DNA from: an uncultured Bacteroidota bacterium
Lineage (GTDB): Bacteria > Bacteroidota > Bacteroidia > Bacteroidales > P3
Length of the DNA: 64,000 nucleotides
Direction of reading: 5' to 3'
NCBI GenBank assembly: GCA_902790215.1
Contig: CADAQX010000003.1
Coordinates: 62,001-126,000 of the forward strand
Position numbers and translations under genes: made by a program. Under the pieces are notes generated by a model that saw only the letters and a program-made list of their open reading frames with translations, made no database searches and had not been told where the DNA came from. Below, piece after piece: positions 27,238 through 35,790 of the stretch (the stretch's first letter is position 1; each line of letters starts with the position of its first letter).

Positions 27238-28425
27238 TCACATGGAGATAATCTTGAATTCAACCCTCCTGTTCTTAGCACGACCCTCTTCCGTATCATT
27301 TGTCTCAAGGGGCATGCTCTTCCCGTAGCCTTTATATTGCAGCCGTTTCCCATCCACACCCTTTGACACCAAATAATCCACAACTGCTTTGGCTCTGTTC
27401 TCCGACAGCCTCTGATTGTAGGAATCCGAGCCTTTTGCATCAGTATGACCGCTAATCTGGATGCACATGTTGGGATAGTTATCCAGCAGTGCCATTAATT
27501 TCATTAGCTCGAAAAAAGACTGCTGCAGCAGAGTACTTTTGTCAAACTCAAAGAAAATCTCTTTCAAAACAAAAGTGCTCCCGACGGAAAAGGCAGGCTG
27601 CTCCTCGGTCAGGTATGTGGAATCTACGTTTAGGTCGTCTGCCTCTGGCGGGGGACAATTCAGACATTCCACTTTCACATTATCAATATAATAATAAGCA
27701 CCGGGCAACAGCCGCGTCAGTGTGTCGGGCTCTGTAAAGCCAGACCGCTCTGCCGTATAAAAATTCCCCAGCGTAATGTATTGTTCTCCTCCCTGAGCCA
27801 CAAAAACGCCCGTAATGCAATCCCATCCTTGGGTATTCACAATAGGCCTGTCAACAGGATTGACAACCTGCGGTTCATATAGCGTGGCAATAGTCTGCGA
27901 CACATTCTCGGACAGAAACTCCTGTTCCTTGTGCAGAAAAAGACTGCGGACAGTATCGTCAATCCTCTCCTTGGTGAATAGACCGCCAAGCGTTGCCACA
28001 GCACCTGTGGACTCTTCGGACAGGCTGGCATAAAACGTCAGGCGGATACTGTCACCCTTGCGCAAAGTGCGTCTAAGGCGAGTCTGGAGATACTCTCTAT
28101 AGTCGTTCCTGCTGCAATATATCCCGCAGTACCCGTCACCGTCAAATGGCATCTGCTTCCCCAATTTATTGACAGGCACACCACACTCCTTACTGCCACA
28201 CACGTTATAGTAATCTGCGCTGCCCCGGGTGGGTTGATACCAGCAGTCGACAATAGACAACACCCCCACAGCGTCTATCCTTTTAGGACACGACCTATAT
28301 TCCTCAAACGACCCGTTATACACCAGATTGGTATGGGTGGCACTGTCGTAAACAGAGTCCACTTGCTGAGACTGCAAGCTTGCCGCCAGCAGCATTATGC
28401 AACAAAACAATCCCTCTCTTTTCAT
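27238..28425 (-). CDS. OmpA-family protein, secreted N-terminal domain
   Basis: 395 residues with an N-terminal signal peptide (to about residue 20). Residues about 30-265 form a secreted domain starting NLVYNGSFEEYRSCP with many cysteines, as found in Bacteroidetes proteins with a carbohydrate-binding-like jelly roll. The C-terminal OmpA domain (about 285-395) has FFEFDKSTLLQQS, ISGHTDAKGSDSYN and KNRRVEFKIIS with the diaminopimelate-binding residues. Its start overlaps the glycosyltransferase stop by 4 bp, so it is translationally coupled to it. Confidence 0.78.
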   Translation of the reverse strand: MKREGLFCCIMLLAASLQSQQVDSVYDSATHTNLVYNGSFEEYRSCPKRIDAVGVLSIVDCWYQPTRGSADYYNVCGSKECGVPVNKLGKQMPFDGDGYCGIYCSRNDYREYLQTRLRRTLRKGDSIRLTFYASLSEESTGAVATLGGLFTKERIDDTVRSLFLHKEQEFLSENVSQTIATLYEPQVVNPVDRPIVNTQGWDCITGVFVAQGGEQYITLGNFYTAERSGFTEPDTLTRLLPGAYYYIDNVKVECLNCPPPEADDLNVDSTYLTEEQPAFSVGSTFVLKEIFFEFDKSTLLQQSFFELMKLMALLDNYPNMCIQISGHTDAKGSDSYNQRLSENRAKAVVDYLVSKGVDGKRLQYKGYGKSMPLETNDTEEGRAKNRRVEFKIISM

Positions 28426-29552
28426 CTATTGTTCACAGTTTTCATCATACTATCCCATAACTTCTCTGCAGTAATGTCCCAGCTAAAGATTTCCCTTCTC
28501 ACGCGGCCTCTGTTTATCAGTTCATCCCTCATCACTGCATCAGTCGCCATGCGGTACAATGCGTCCGACAACTCATCAGCATTTCTTGGATCAATCAACA
28601 ACGCTGCGTCTCCGGCCACCTCAGGCATCGAGGTAGTGTTGGATGTAATAACCGGTACATCCGCCTGGAAAGCCTCGATTATCGGAATTCCGAAGCCCTC
28701 AAAGAATGAGGGATAGACCAATGCCGTGGCCGCACCCATTAGATTAGCCAGTATTTCGGCCTCAGCCCTGCCCCAGAACAGCACATCCTCTTTGTGCTGC
28801 ATGCCGTCATAAGCAGCCTTCAGCTCATCCTGCCACCACACCTTCTGCCCTACCACAAGCAGCATCATATTCTCCTTGTCGCGCTCTCTGAACCTGTCGA
28901 ACGCGGTCAACAGCGTGGCAAGATTCTTTCGTTTAAGGATAGTACTGACAAAGATAAAATACCTTCTTCCTCCCGTGTACTTTTGCATCACATCTCTACG
29001 AGCCTCATCATCCAAAGGACGATAACCGTTATGTGCTCCGTCATACACAACATCTATCTTTTCCGGCTCTATATGGTAAATGCTTGCAATATCCTGCTTC
29101 GAAAACTCGGAGACTGTGGCAACACGGGTGCTGTAGCGGGCAAACTGAGGAAAGAAATAGGTCATGTAGCGCTGATGCGAAGGCCTCAAATAGTCTTTGT
29201 TGTGCTCAAAATTAATGTCATGAATGACCGACACAGTAGGAAACTTAGTGTCCAACGGAATAAATCCGTCAGGGGAGACAAAAAGGTCTATCTTGTATTT
29301 CTTTAGCGCCCTGCGCACCGCCACCTGAAAAAACAGATACCACAGCACCGGATGCCGTGCCTGCGGGCACAAAACAACTGGGTGAACATTCGACCCGTAT
29401 ATAAAACGGGAATCATACTTCCTGTCGAAAAAAAAGAAGAAATCATGCTCCGGGTGGGATGTCACAATCCGTTGCAATGTCTCCGCAGTGAACCAGCCAA
29501 TCCCGTCTAACCGTCCGGGTAAAAGCAGGCGTGTATTAACAGCTATCCTCAT
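28422..29552 (-). CDS. Glycosyltransferase, GT4-type
   Basis: 376 residues. The GT-B fold is visible: an N-terminal acceptor half starting MRIAVNTRLLLPGRLDGIGW, and the C-terminal nucleotide-sugar half with FIFVSTILKRKNLATLL, AALVYPSFFEGFGIPIIEAF (the E-x7-E motif) and SSMPEVAGDAALL-like loop. The family transfers hexoses to lipopolysaccharide or glycoprotein glycans; the substrate is not evident. Coupled by 4-bp overlaps to purN upstream and the OmpA gene downstream, an odd grouping by function. Confidence 0.85.
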   Translation of the reverse strand: MRIAVNTRLLLPGRLDGIGWFTAETLQRIVTSHPEHDFFFFFDRKYDSRFIYGSNVHPVVLCPQARHPVLWYLFFQVAVRRALKKYKIDLFVSPDGFIPLDTKFPTVSVIHDINFEHNKDYLRPSHQRYMTYFFPQFARYSTRVATVSEFSKQDIASIYHIEPEKIDVVYDGAHNGYRPLDDEARRDVMQKYTGGRRYFIFVSTILKRKNLATLLTAFDRFRERDKENMMLLVVGQKVWWQDELKAAYDGMQHKEDVLFWGRAEAEILANLMGAATALVYPSFFEGFGIPIIEAFQADVPVITSNTTSMPEVAGDAALLIDPRNADELSDALYRMATDAVMRDELINRGRVRREIFSWDITAEKLWDSMMKTVNNR

Positions 29553-30115
29553 CCCAAAACGGCTTTCTCTATTACTTTTGGGAAATACTCCTGCTCCAGC
29601 ACGTGTATCTTCTCTGCAACAGTGTCGGGAGTGTCCTCATCCGACAGCTCGCACTTGGCCTGGAAGAGGGTAGTACCCTTGTCATAATATTGGTCGACAA
29701 TGTGAATGGTGATGCCGCTCTCCTTCTCCTTGTTGGCGACAACAGCCTCATGCACATGATGGCCATACATACCCTTGCCTCCATACTTGGGGAGCAGCGC
29801 AGGGTGAATATTGATAATCCTGTTGGGGTATGCCTTTAACAAATCTTCCGGCACCAGCCACAGGAATCCCGCAAGGATTACCCAATCGATTTTACGCTCC
29901 TGCAGAAAACGCAGCACAGCACCGTTCTCATAGAAATCGGCACGGCCGAAATACTGGGCAGGCACACCCAATGCCTGTGCCCGCTTGGCAACGTATGCAT
30001 CCTTCTTATTATATATAATGCAATCCACGCCAATTTTGTCGTTCCCGTGGAAATACTCGCTGATACGCTGGGCATTGGTGCCGTTTCCCGAAGCCAATAT
30101 TGCTAACTTTATCAT
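29549..30115 (-). CDS. purN: Phosphoribosylglycinamide formyltransferase
   Basis: 188 residues, standard for the folate-dependent enzyme. It formylates GAR in purine synthesis with 10-formyl-THF. Seen: LASGNGTNAQRI at the N-terminus, the AGFLWLVPEDLL segment, NIHPALLPKYGGKGMYG with the catalytic Asn-His pair, and ITIHIVDQYYDKG with the third catalytic residue (Asp). First gene of a leftward three-gene chain joined by 4-bp overlaps. Confidence 0.95.
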   Translation of the reverse strand: MIKLAILASGNGTNAQRISEYFHGNDKIGVDCIIYNKKDAYVAKRAQALGVPAQYFGRADFYENGAVLRFLQERKIDWVILAGFLWLVPEDLLKAYPNRIINIHPALLPKYGGKGMYGHHVHEAVVANKEKESGITIHIVDQYYDKGTTLFQAKCELSDEDTPDTVAEKIHVLEQEYFPKVIEKAVLG

Positions 30116-30416
30116 ATCATTTCTGTTTAAAATAATGCTTAAATAACGCTAAAACTCTCAAATTGTTGTGTTTCCATCAAAATTAACATAAATCAATTCA
30201 AAAAAGCGCAAATTTAACATTTCAGCACGCGTTTTTCATGTTTTTGCACAGAAAAAAAGGTAATAAACCAATGAATTATATGCCATTTTCCAAATACTCA
30301 AAGCAATGGTTTCTAACACATTGTATTTTTAATGGGCAAGAAAAAAGTTAAAAGTCATGGTTATATGGATTTTTTTTCGTTTCTTTGCAACCTGTTAAAC
30401 TTAAAAATTAAATAAA
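30116..30416. other. Divergent promoter region purN / acpP
   Basis: 301 bp, A/T-rich, no gene. TTTCTTTG at about 30379-30386 is the likely -7 box for acpP, about 30 bp before its start. No repeat was seen. Confidence 0.5.
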
Positions 30417-30623
30417 ATGTCTGAAATTGCAACGAAAGTAAAAGCTATCATTGTTGATAAGCTCGGTGTTGATGAAAAAGATGTTACGCTCGAAGCCAGC
30501 TTCACTAATGATCTCGGCGCTGACTCTTTGGACACTGTTGAATTGATTATGGAACTTGAGAAGGAATTTGAAATCCAGATTCCCGATGATGCTGTTTCCT
30601 TCATTGAAAACGCTCAGAAATAA
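30417..30623 (+). CDS. acpP: Acyl carrier protein
   Basis: 68 residues, slightly short but complete. The phosphopantetheine serine is in [11 protein letters not shown] (residue about 37). Highly acidic four-helix protein that carries acyl chains in fatty-acid synthesis. Followed by fabF 21 bp downstream, the usual arrangement. Confidence 0.96.
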   Translation: MSEIATKVKAIIVDKLGVDEKDVTLEASFTNDLGADSLDTVELIMELEKEFEIQIPDDAVSFIENAQK

Positions 30624-30644
30624 TTAAATTCTCCCGCTTCAGTA

Positions 30645-31889
30645 ATGAATCTGAAACGTGTTGTAGTCACTGGTCTCGGCACACTTACCCCTATTGGAAA
30701 TAACGTACCCCAATTCTGGGACTCATTATTAAAAGGAGTAAGTGGTGCCGGCCTGATTACACATTTCGATGCCTCAAGCCTCAAATGCCGTATTGCTGCC
30801 GAGGTGAAGGGCTATGACTACACACAACATTTCGACCGAAAAGAAGTCCGCACCCTAGACCTCTTCACCCAATACGGCTTGGTAGTCGTCGATGAGGCCA
30901 TCAAGGATGCGGGGCTTGACCTTGATAAAACAGACCGCAACCGCATCGGTGTTGTCTTCGGCACAGGCATGGGCGGCTGCAAGTCCTTTCAGGACGAACT
31001 GTTCTCCTTCGTGGAAGGGAATTATGTACCCCGATTCAGTCCATTCTTCATCACAAAGACCATCGGGGACATCTGTGCCGGACAAATATCCATCAAATAC
31101 GGTTTCCGCGGACCCAACTACTGTACCACAGCTGCCTGCGCCTCCTCGGCCATGTCCATTGCCGATTCTTTCATGATGCTCCAATTAGGCAAAGCCGACA
31201 TCATGATCACCGGCGGCAGCGAAGCTGCTATCATCCCCGTAGGTATAGGTGGGTTTGCCTCTATGAGAGCTCTCTCCCTCCGCAATGATGACCCCGCCAC
31301 CGCCTCACGTCCCTTTGACAAAGACCGCGATGGTTTCGTGCTGGGCGAAGGAGCCGGAGCCCTTATCCTTGAGGAATACGAGCACGCCAAAGCTCGCGGA
31401 GCCAAAATCTACGCTGAAATCACAGGCTGCGGTCTCACCGCCGACGCCTACCACATCGCCGCCTCACACCCCGAAGGTCTCGGAGCCATGCTCTCCATGA
31501 AACAGGCCGTCGAAGACTCTGGCATGCAACTCACCGACGTAGATCACATTAACACCCACGGCACATCGACCCCCGTTGGCGACATCTCCGAACCCCGTGC
31601 CATCGTCGCCCTCTTCGGAGAACATGCCGACAAAATCACCCTCAACTCCACCAAGTCCATGACCGGGCACCTTCTCGGTGCCGCCGGTGCTGTGGAGGCC
31701 ATTGCAACCATCCTGGCTGTAAAAAACGATGTCATCCCGCCAACAATCAACCACTTCACCGACGACCCCGACATCGCACCCCTCGACTTCTCCTTCAACC
31801 ACCCCACCCACCGTCGCGTCGACTTTGCACTAAGCAACACCTTCGGCTTCGGTGGACACAACGCCACACTGGCTTTCCGCAAAATATAA
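30645..31889 (+). CDS. fabF: 3-oxoacyl-[acyl-carrier-protein] synthase II
   Basis: 414 residues, normal length. Condenses malonyl-ACP with acyl-ACP in fatty-acid elongation. The catalytic triad is visible: Cys in TTAACASSAM (about residue 164), His in NTHGTSTPVGD (about 305) and His in SMTGHLLGAAGAVEA (about 342). Located between acpP and rnc in one rightward operon. Confidence 0.97.
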   Translation: MNLKRVVVTGLGTLTPIGNNVPQFWDSLLKGVSGAGLITHFDASSLKCRIAAEVKGYDYTQHFDRKEVRTLDLFTQYGLVVVDEAIKDAGLDLDKTDRNRIGVVFGTGMGGCKSFQDELFSFVEGNYVPRFSPFFITKTIGDICAGQISIKYGFRGPNYCTTAACASSAMSIADSFMMLQLGKADIMITGGSEAAIIPVGIGGFASMRALSLRNDDPATASRPFDKDRDGFVLGEGAGALILEEYEHAKARGAKIYAEITGCGLTADAYHIAASHPEGLGAMLSMKQAVEDSGMQLTDVDHINTHGTSTPVGDISEPRAIVALFGEHADKITLNSTKSMTGHLLGAAGAVEAIATILAVKNDVIPPTINHFTDDPDIAPLDFSFNHPTHRRVDFALSNTFGFGGHNATLAFRKI

Positions 31890-31892
31890 GCC

Positions 31893-32642
31893 ATGTTTCA
31901 CCTGCGACGCTATAAAGGAGAACACAAAGAATTTTACCTTTTCTTCAAAAACACGCTGGGTTTCACACCCCGCAACACTCAGCTGTACCAGATTGCCTTC
32001 ATTCACAAATCCAAGTCGCTCGACATGGGCCAAGGCCACAAAGTCAACAACGAGCGGCTCGAATACCTCGGCGACGCCGTCCTCAGCGCCATCGTGGCTG
32101 AATTCCTCTACAAAAAATACCCCAACCAAGGCGAAGGCTACCTGACCGAAATGCGCTCCAAAATCGTAAGCCGTGCCAGCCTCAACAAACTGGCACAAAA
32201 AATCGGACTCTCACAACTGGTGCAATACAACCGTGCATCACAAGGTATCTTCAAGTCCATCGACGGTGACACCTTCGAAGCACTTATCGGAGCCATCTAC
32301 CTCGAAAAAGGCTACAAATTCACCCGCCACATCGTCATCGACAAAATCATCAACCTCCACCTCGATGTAGATGCAATGGCCCATACCGACTGGAATTTCA
32401 AGAGCAAACTCATCGACTGGGGGCAGAAAAACCACCGCAAAATCAGCTTCGAGGTCGAACGGGTATTCTATCAAGGCAAGGAAGCCCGCCGCCAATACGA
32501 CGTCCGCGTCAAAGTTGATGACACCGCAGAAGAGCACGCCATCGAATACTCCATCAAAGCCGCCGAACAGCTCGCAGCCGAAAAGACCTACAAAAAATAT
32601 CAGGAACAGGGCATCATCCCGCCCCACACCGACCAACCCTGA
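31893..32642 (+). CDS. rnc: Ribonuclease III
   Basis: 249 residues. Cleaves double-stranded RNA in rRNA maturation and mRNA decay. The signature NNERLEYLGDAVLSAIVAE (about 50-68) carries the metal-binding acidic residues, and DTFEALIGAIYLEKG holds the second set. The C-terminal double-stranded-RNA-binding domain (about 170-240) includes KAAEQLAAEKTYKKY. It starts 3 bp after fabF and closes the operon; order acpP-fabF-rnc is common. Confidence 0.96.
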   Translation: MFHLRRYKGEHKEFYLFFKNTLGFTPRNTQLYQIAFIHKSKSLDMGQGHKVNNERLEYLGDAVLSAIVAEFLYKKYPNQGEGYLTEMRSKIVSRASLNKLAQKIGLSQLVQYNRASQGIFKSIDGDTFEALIGAIYLEKGYKFTRHIVIDKIINLHLDVDAMAHTDWNFKSKLIDWGQKNHRKISFEVERVFYQGKEARRQYDVRVKVDDTAEEHAIEYSIKAAEQLAAEKTYKKYQEQGIIPPHTDQP

Positions 32643-32734
32643 TCCGCCGCCTCACAAAGGCATCATCCCCCACACACATATCCGTTCACAATACACATCG
32701 GTGCAATCCTCCCACCGTTCTCACCCCATTTTAA

Positions 32735-32760
32735 CCTAAATCGGTCGTTAGGGTTTAACA
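32735..32760. repeat. Solo terminal repeat of the MITE family
   Basis: AACCTAAATCGGTCGTTAGG followed by GTTTA. It matches the R-type end (agg-gttta) of the elements at 33155 and 41549 with two changes, and could be the far end of a composite spanning 32735-33155. Confidence 0.6.
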
Positions 32761-33042
32761 TGAAATCTGGCAAAACAAACAGCCAGTGAATCAATCAAAC
32801 TTGATTAGTCAACCACTGGCTCACACAGTTCTCTATTATAGAGACGAATGACCGTGCAACAGGGAATAGTGATTCTACCGTCTTTAAGTCTTGGTTTATA
32901 AAATCCTCATAGTGTCATACTTTAGTCACATACAAACCAAAATCCCCGCCAAGCAGGCAGGGACTTCGGTTTTCTTATTCAGCAATTTCTTCCTTGGTGC
33001 TTTATCACAGCCTGAATATCGGACATGTCTTGTCTTCCCATG

Positions 33043-33155
33043 AACCCAAATCGGTCATTAGGCCGACTTTTATACCCTTTCACGCTTTTTCAGGTCTGTT
33101 TATGCCATATCAACATTTACTAATCTGCCATAAACCCTAATGACCGATTTGGGTT
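33043..33155. mobile_element. MITE-like element, short form (113 bp)
   Basis: Flanked by perfect 20-bp inverted repeats AACCCAAATCGGTCATTAGG and its complement. After the L end comes ccgactttt, before the R end gccataaa. The inner part has a second inverted pair (gtttatgcc... / ...tgccataaac). No coding capacity. The size, terminal repeats and multiple copies in the window fit a miniature inverted-repeat element; target-site duplication is not obvious. Confidence 0.65.
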
Positions 33156-33517
33156 AATTTTGTTTCGGCTGCAAAATTACAAAGCTTCGTCTTGACCCGA
33201 ACCGCATCCTACGCCACCATTCTCCACCTTTCGCAATAATACCGATAAACGTTCCCCACGTCCCCAACACCTGTGTAGGCTCTATGCTACATCGCTCATT
33301 ATCCGACTCTTTACCCCTTCTTCTTCCTTTTGTTTTCCTTTTATAAGGAAGAACGAAGGAATAAGGAAGAAAGACCGAAAGAATAGTTTTAGGCGGCAGA
33401 GATGCTATAGTTATTGCACAACAGCGATGTGGACAAGATGCCGAATGTTACGCAAAATAACGTCGCGACCGAATGGGAGCAACGTTATTTTCAAGTGGCA
33501 ACCTCCAATTATTATTA

Positions 33518-33736
33518 AACCCAAATCGGTCATTAGGCCGACTTTTCAATCAATCTCGTCTTTTTCAGGTCTGTTTATGCCATATTAGCATTTCTTTATG
33601 TTCCATGACGTTACTTGGGCTCGGCAGAGCAAGCGAGCTTTCTCTGCTCTCGCTTTACGCAACGTTCACCAGCGATGAGGCCATTCTGCTCGAAACAAAT
33701 ACTAATCTGGCATAAACCCTAACGACCGATTTGGGA
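33518..33736. mobile_element. MITE-like element, long form (219 bp)
   Basis: L end AACCCAAATCGGTCATTAGG at 33518; R end is the complement with one change (cctaacgaccgatttggg, to 33736). Compared with the 113-bp form it has about 100 extra bases in the middle (33600-33695) that correspond to those of the copy at 41549. The R end overlaps the 3' end of the gene at 33719. Confidence 0.65.
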
Positions 33737-34726
33737 TGAAAACAAATCGGGGTAGCGCGCTTCGAGGTATTCCGCGAGACCGTCGGGCATCTGGCTGCGC
33801 ATGATGGCCAGCATATCATTGTAGTTGTAGGCATAGTTCGGCAACACAAAGTACTGCCAAATCATTTCATCGAAACTGGCAGTCGAGCGGAAGTGTGCCA
33901 ACAAGTTTATATAGCTCATCGTCTTGATACTGGGAGCAGTACTGGCCTCAAGGTCTGAACCAAGGATGTAAAGGAGATTGGAATACTTGATGTTCAACAC
34001 CGCTTTCTGCAATTGTTGTGCCACTTCTGGCTCGATGAATTCGTTGAGGGTTAGCATTTCGGTCATAGCATAATTGCTTTGTTGCAAGTTAGTGACAGCG
34101 ATTAAATGTTTCACCATCTGTGCTACGCCTTTGTTATATGCATGTTCAACATTCCGATAGTTCTTGATGTATTCAATGAAGTCATCCTCAAAATGGTTAT
34201 TGTAATAATTCTCGTGCTTTGTGTATGCTTCTGCAAATTTGGCAGTTCCAAAATCGGTGTATTCTGTCATTGTTGATTTGAAGCACAGTACACTGTGGCA
34301 ATCATCGTTTACCAGGACCACTTCCATCTGCTCTGGGGAGTCGGGGTTTGACTTCAACACAGGCATCCTTACCATAAAGTAAACCTTATCGTATGTTTTG
34401 CCGTCTGAGAAGTGCAGCGGGTGTTCGGGGCTTACCCAATGGAAGAAGTTGTAGGCCAATATCGCTGACGAGTCAACGGCATAGGCTTTTGGCGGAATCT
34501 CATTCCCTGCTATCTCTGTTGGATTAAATACACTTTTTTCGCCAACATTGAACATACGATAAAACTTTCCGTCAGGCATCATCGCCTCACGACCCCCAGG
34601 ATAGATACCGTCTAAGTAGCTCGGTAGGTAGCCTTTCTCATCGGGCTTGGCCGTCAAAACAGGTGAATTCATCAGAGCCCCCCTCCATGCTGGTTCTTTC
34701 GGTGTAATGTGAATATTACGTTTCAT
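33719..34726 (-). CDS. Unrecognised protein, possible nuclease partner
   Basis: 335 residues. The N-terminal 100 residues contain an aromatic-rich stretch (VDSSAILAYNFFHW); then come VVLVNDDCHSVLCFKSTMTEY and a helical second half. The pattern reminds me of restriction-endonuclease-like proteins in which an E-x-K would sit where CFK is found here, so an active nuclease is doubtful. The last six codons and the stop lie inside the terminal repeat of the adjacent MITE, so the C-terminus has probably been replaced by the insertion. It follows the PD-(D/E)XK gene at 34797 by 70 bp and both are A/T-rich compared with neighbours. Confidence 0.45.
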   Translation of the reverse strand: MKRNIHITPKEPAWRGALMNSPVLTAKPDEKGYLPSYLDGIYPGGREAMMPDGKFYRMFNVGEKSVFNPTEIAGNEIPPKAYAVDSSAILAYNFFHWVSPEHPLHFSDGKTYDKVYFMVRMPVLKSNPDSPEQMEVVLVNDDCHSVLCFKSTMTEYTDFGTAKFAEAYTKHENYYNNHFEDDFIEYIKNYRNVEHAYNKGVAQMVKHLIAVTNLQQSNYAMTEMLTLNEFIEPEVAQQLQKAVLNIKYSNLLYILGSDLEASTAPSIKTMSYINLLAHFRSTASFDEMIWQYFVLPNYAYNYNDMLAIMRSQMPDGLAEYLEARYPDLFSSQIGR

Positions 34727-34796
34727 AAAACTAATAGTTCAACTATTATAATTCGGTGTTTAGCTTAGTTGTTTTATTGGGATGGCCACACACAGA

Positions 34797-35489
34797 CTAT
34801 TTAGTCGCAAAACCGTCTTCTTTTGCGTTAATCACAACGGGCACAATGTAGTCTTTCTCTTCAGTTGTAAGCTCTAATGCATTACATTCATCTTCTAAAA
34901 CCTTATAAAACACACTCACATCTTTCACATTCTTGTTGCCATTTATCCAATAGCCATTCAAAAAGAACAGATAGCAAATTTTGGCTTTAATGCCAAATTT
35001 TTTATTTAGAAAATGAACAAATGCTAGTCGATTGGCGAGCTGATAGTGTTTAGAATTTATCCATCTTTTACCCTTTGACTCATCACCGGTTACATCAATA
35101 AATGCTTTTTCGATTTTATCTCTGCTTTCCTTACTTGTAGCAGAGCATTTCTGCTCCATTTCCTTGGTGTGTGCTTTCGCCTCAACAACATATACTACAC
35201 CATCTTGCAGGAAAATCCCATCCCAACTTTGACCTCTTTTGGGCCAAAACTCGACCCATTCTTTACTAATTTGACCAAAGTCAAATTGAGGAAGGTGTTT
35301 AAGAAAATTAATATCCGTCCACTCGCTGTCATGAGAATACCTGCTATTATCAACTGGATAGTCCATCCACTCGATTGGAGAATCACTCTTTGTAGCCTCT
35401 TTGATTTTGGAATCAAGGAAATTGCGGTGATGTCCTAAATAACGCAGCAGTTGATATTCGCTGCCATAACCTAATGCCATTTTTGCCAT
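34797..35489 (-). CDS. PD-(D/E)XK nuclease-like protein
   Basis: 230 residues. The segment QSWDGIFLQDGVVYVVEAKAH (about 88-108) has the D...E-x-K arrangement of the PD-(D/E)XK fold: Asp in WDGIF and Glu/Lys in VEAKAH. N-terminus GSEYQLLRYLGHHR and a C-terminal region rich in Asp and Lys. No helicase or DNA-recognition domain is present. Low GC suggests transfer. With the gene at 33719 it may form a small restriction or defence pair; alternatively it is a stand-alone repair or selfish nuclease. Confidence 0.55.
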   Translation of the reverse strand: MAKMALGYGSEYQLLRYLGHHRNFLDSKIKEATKSDSPIEWMDYPVDNSRYSHDSEWTDINFLKHLPQFDFGQISKEWVEFWPKRGQSWDGIFLQDGVVYVVEAKAHTKEMEQKCSATSKESRDKIEKAFIDVTGDESKGKRWINSKHYQLANRLAFVHFLNKKFGIKAKICYLFFLNGYWINGNKNVKDVSVFYKVLEDECNALELTTEEKDYIVPVVINAKEDGFATK

Positions 35490-35687
35490 AATACTTGTTT
35501 ATTAATTTGTTATGCCTACTCTTTGATGCAGTTTTCAGCTTTCCTGCAAGACCTCTTCAATAAGGAGGGCCTCTACTATATTAATACGAAGAGGTTTCTT
35601 CAACATCGGCCATTTTGCCCAAAAAGTTTTCAACAATTGTTAACAACCCCTTCTTTCTACAGGACAAAAATATTTGTTTTGATGGTG

Positions 35688-35695
35688 CAAAGGTA
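35688..35695 (-). promoter_or_regulatory. -7 box of the nuclease pair
   Basis: TACCTTTG on the minus strand, about 200 bp before the start at 35489. The leader (35490-35687) holds an imperfect inverted repeat around gaagagg / cctcttc (35547-35594). Confidence 0.5.
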
Positions 35696-35790
35696 CGATT
35701 TTTTTCTTATTCGGCAATATTTTGTGTGTTATATTTCTATTGGACGGGGTTAGGATTATGCTGATTTTGTTCTGTCGTACAGAAAAAGGG

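Larger units (their letters stand above)
32643..33718. other. Gene-free accessory region with repeats
   Basis: 1076 bp without a convincing gene. It contains a lone terminal repeat at 32735-32758, an inverted-repeat element at 33043-33155, a hairpin of aaggaa/ttcctt type at 33325-33375, a phrase (acagcgatgtggacaagatg, 33422-33441) shared with the element at 41549, and a larger element from 33518. Small frames here are unlike proteins. Confidence 0.6.

Noticed and set aside
33473-33715. 80-residue plus-strand frame
   Set aside because: Lies inside the MITE-like element and runs through its repeats; not protein-like.
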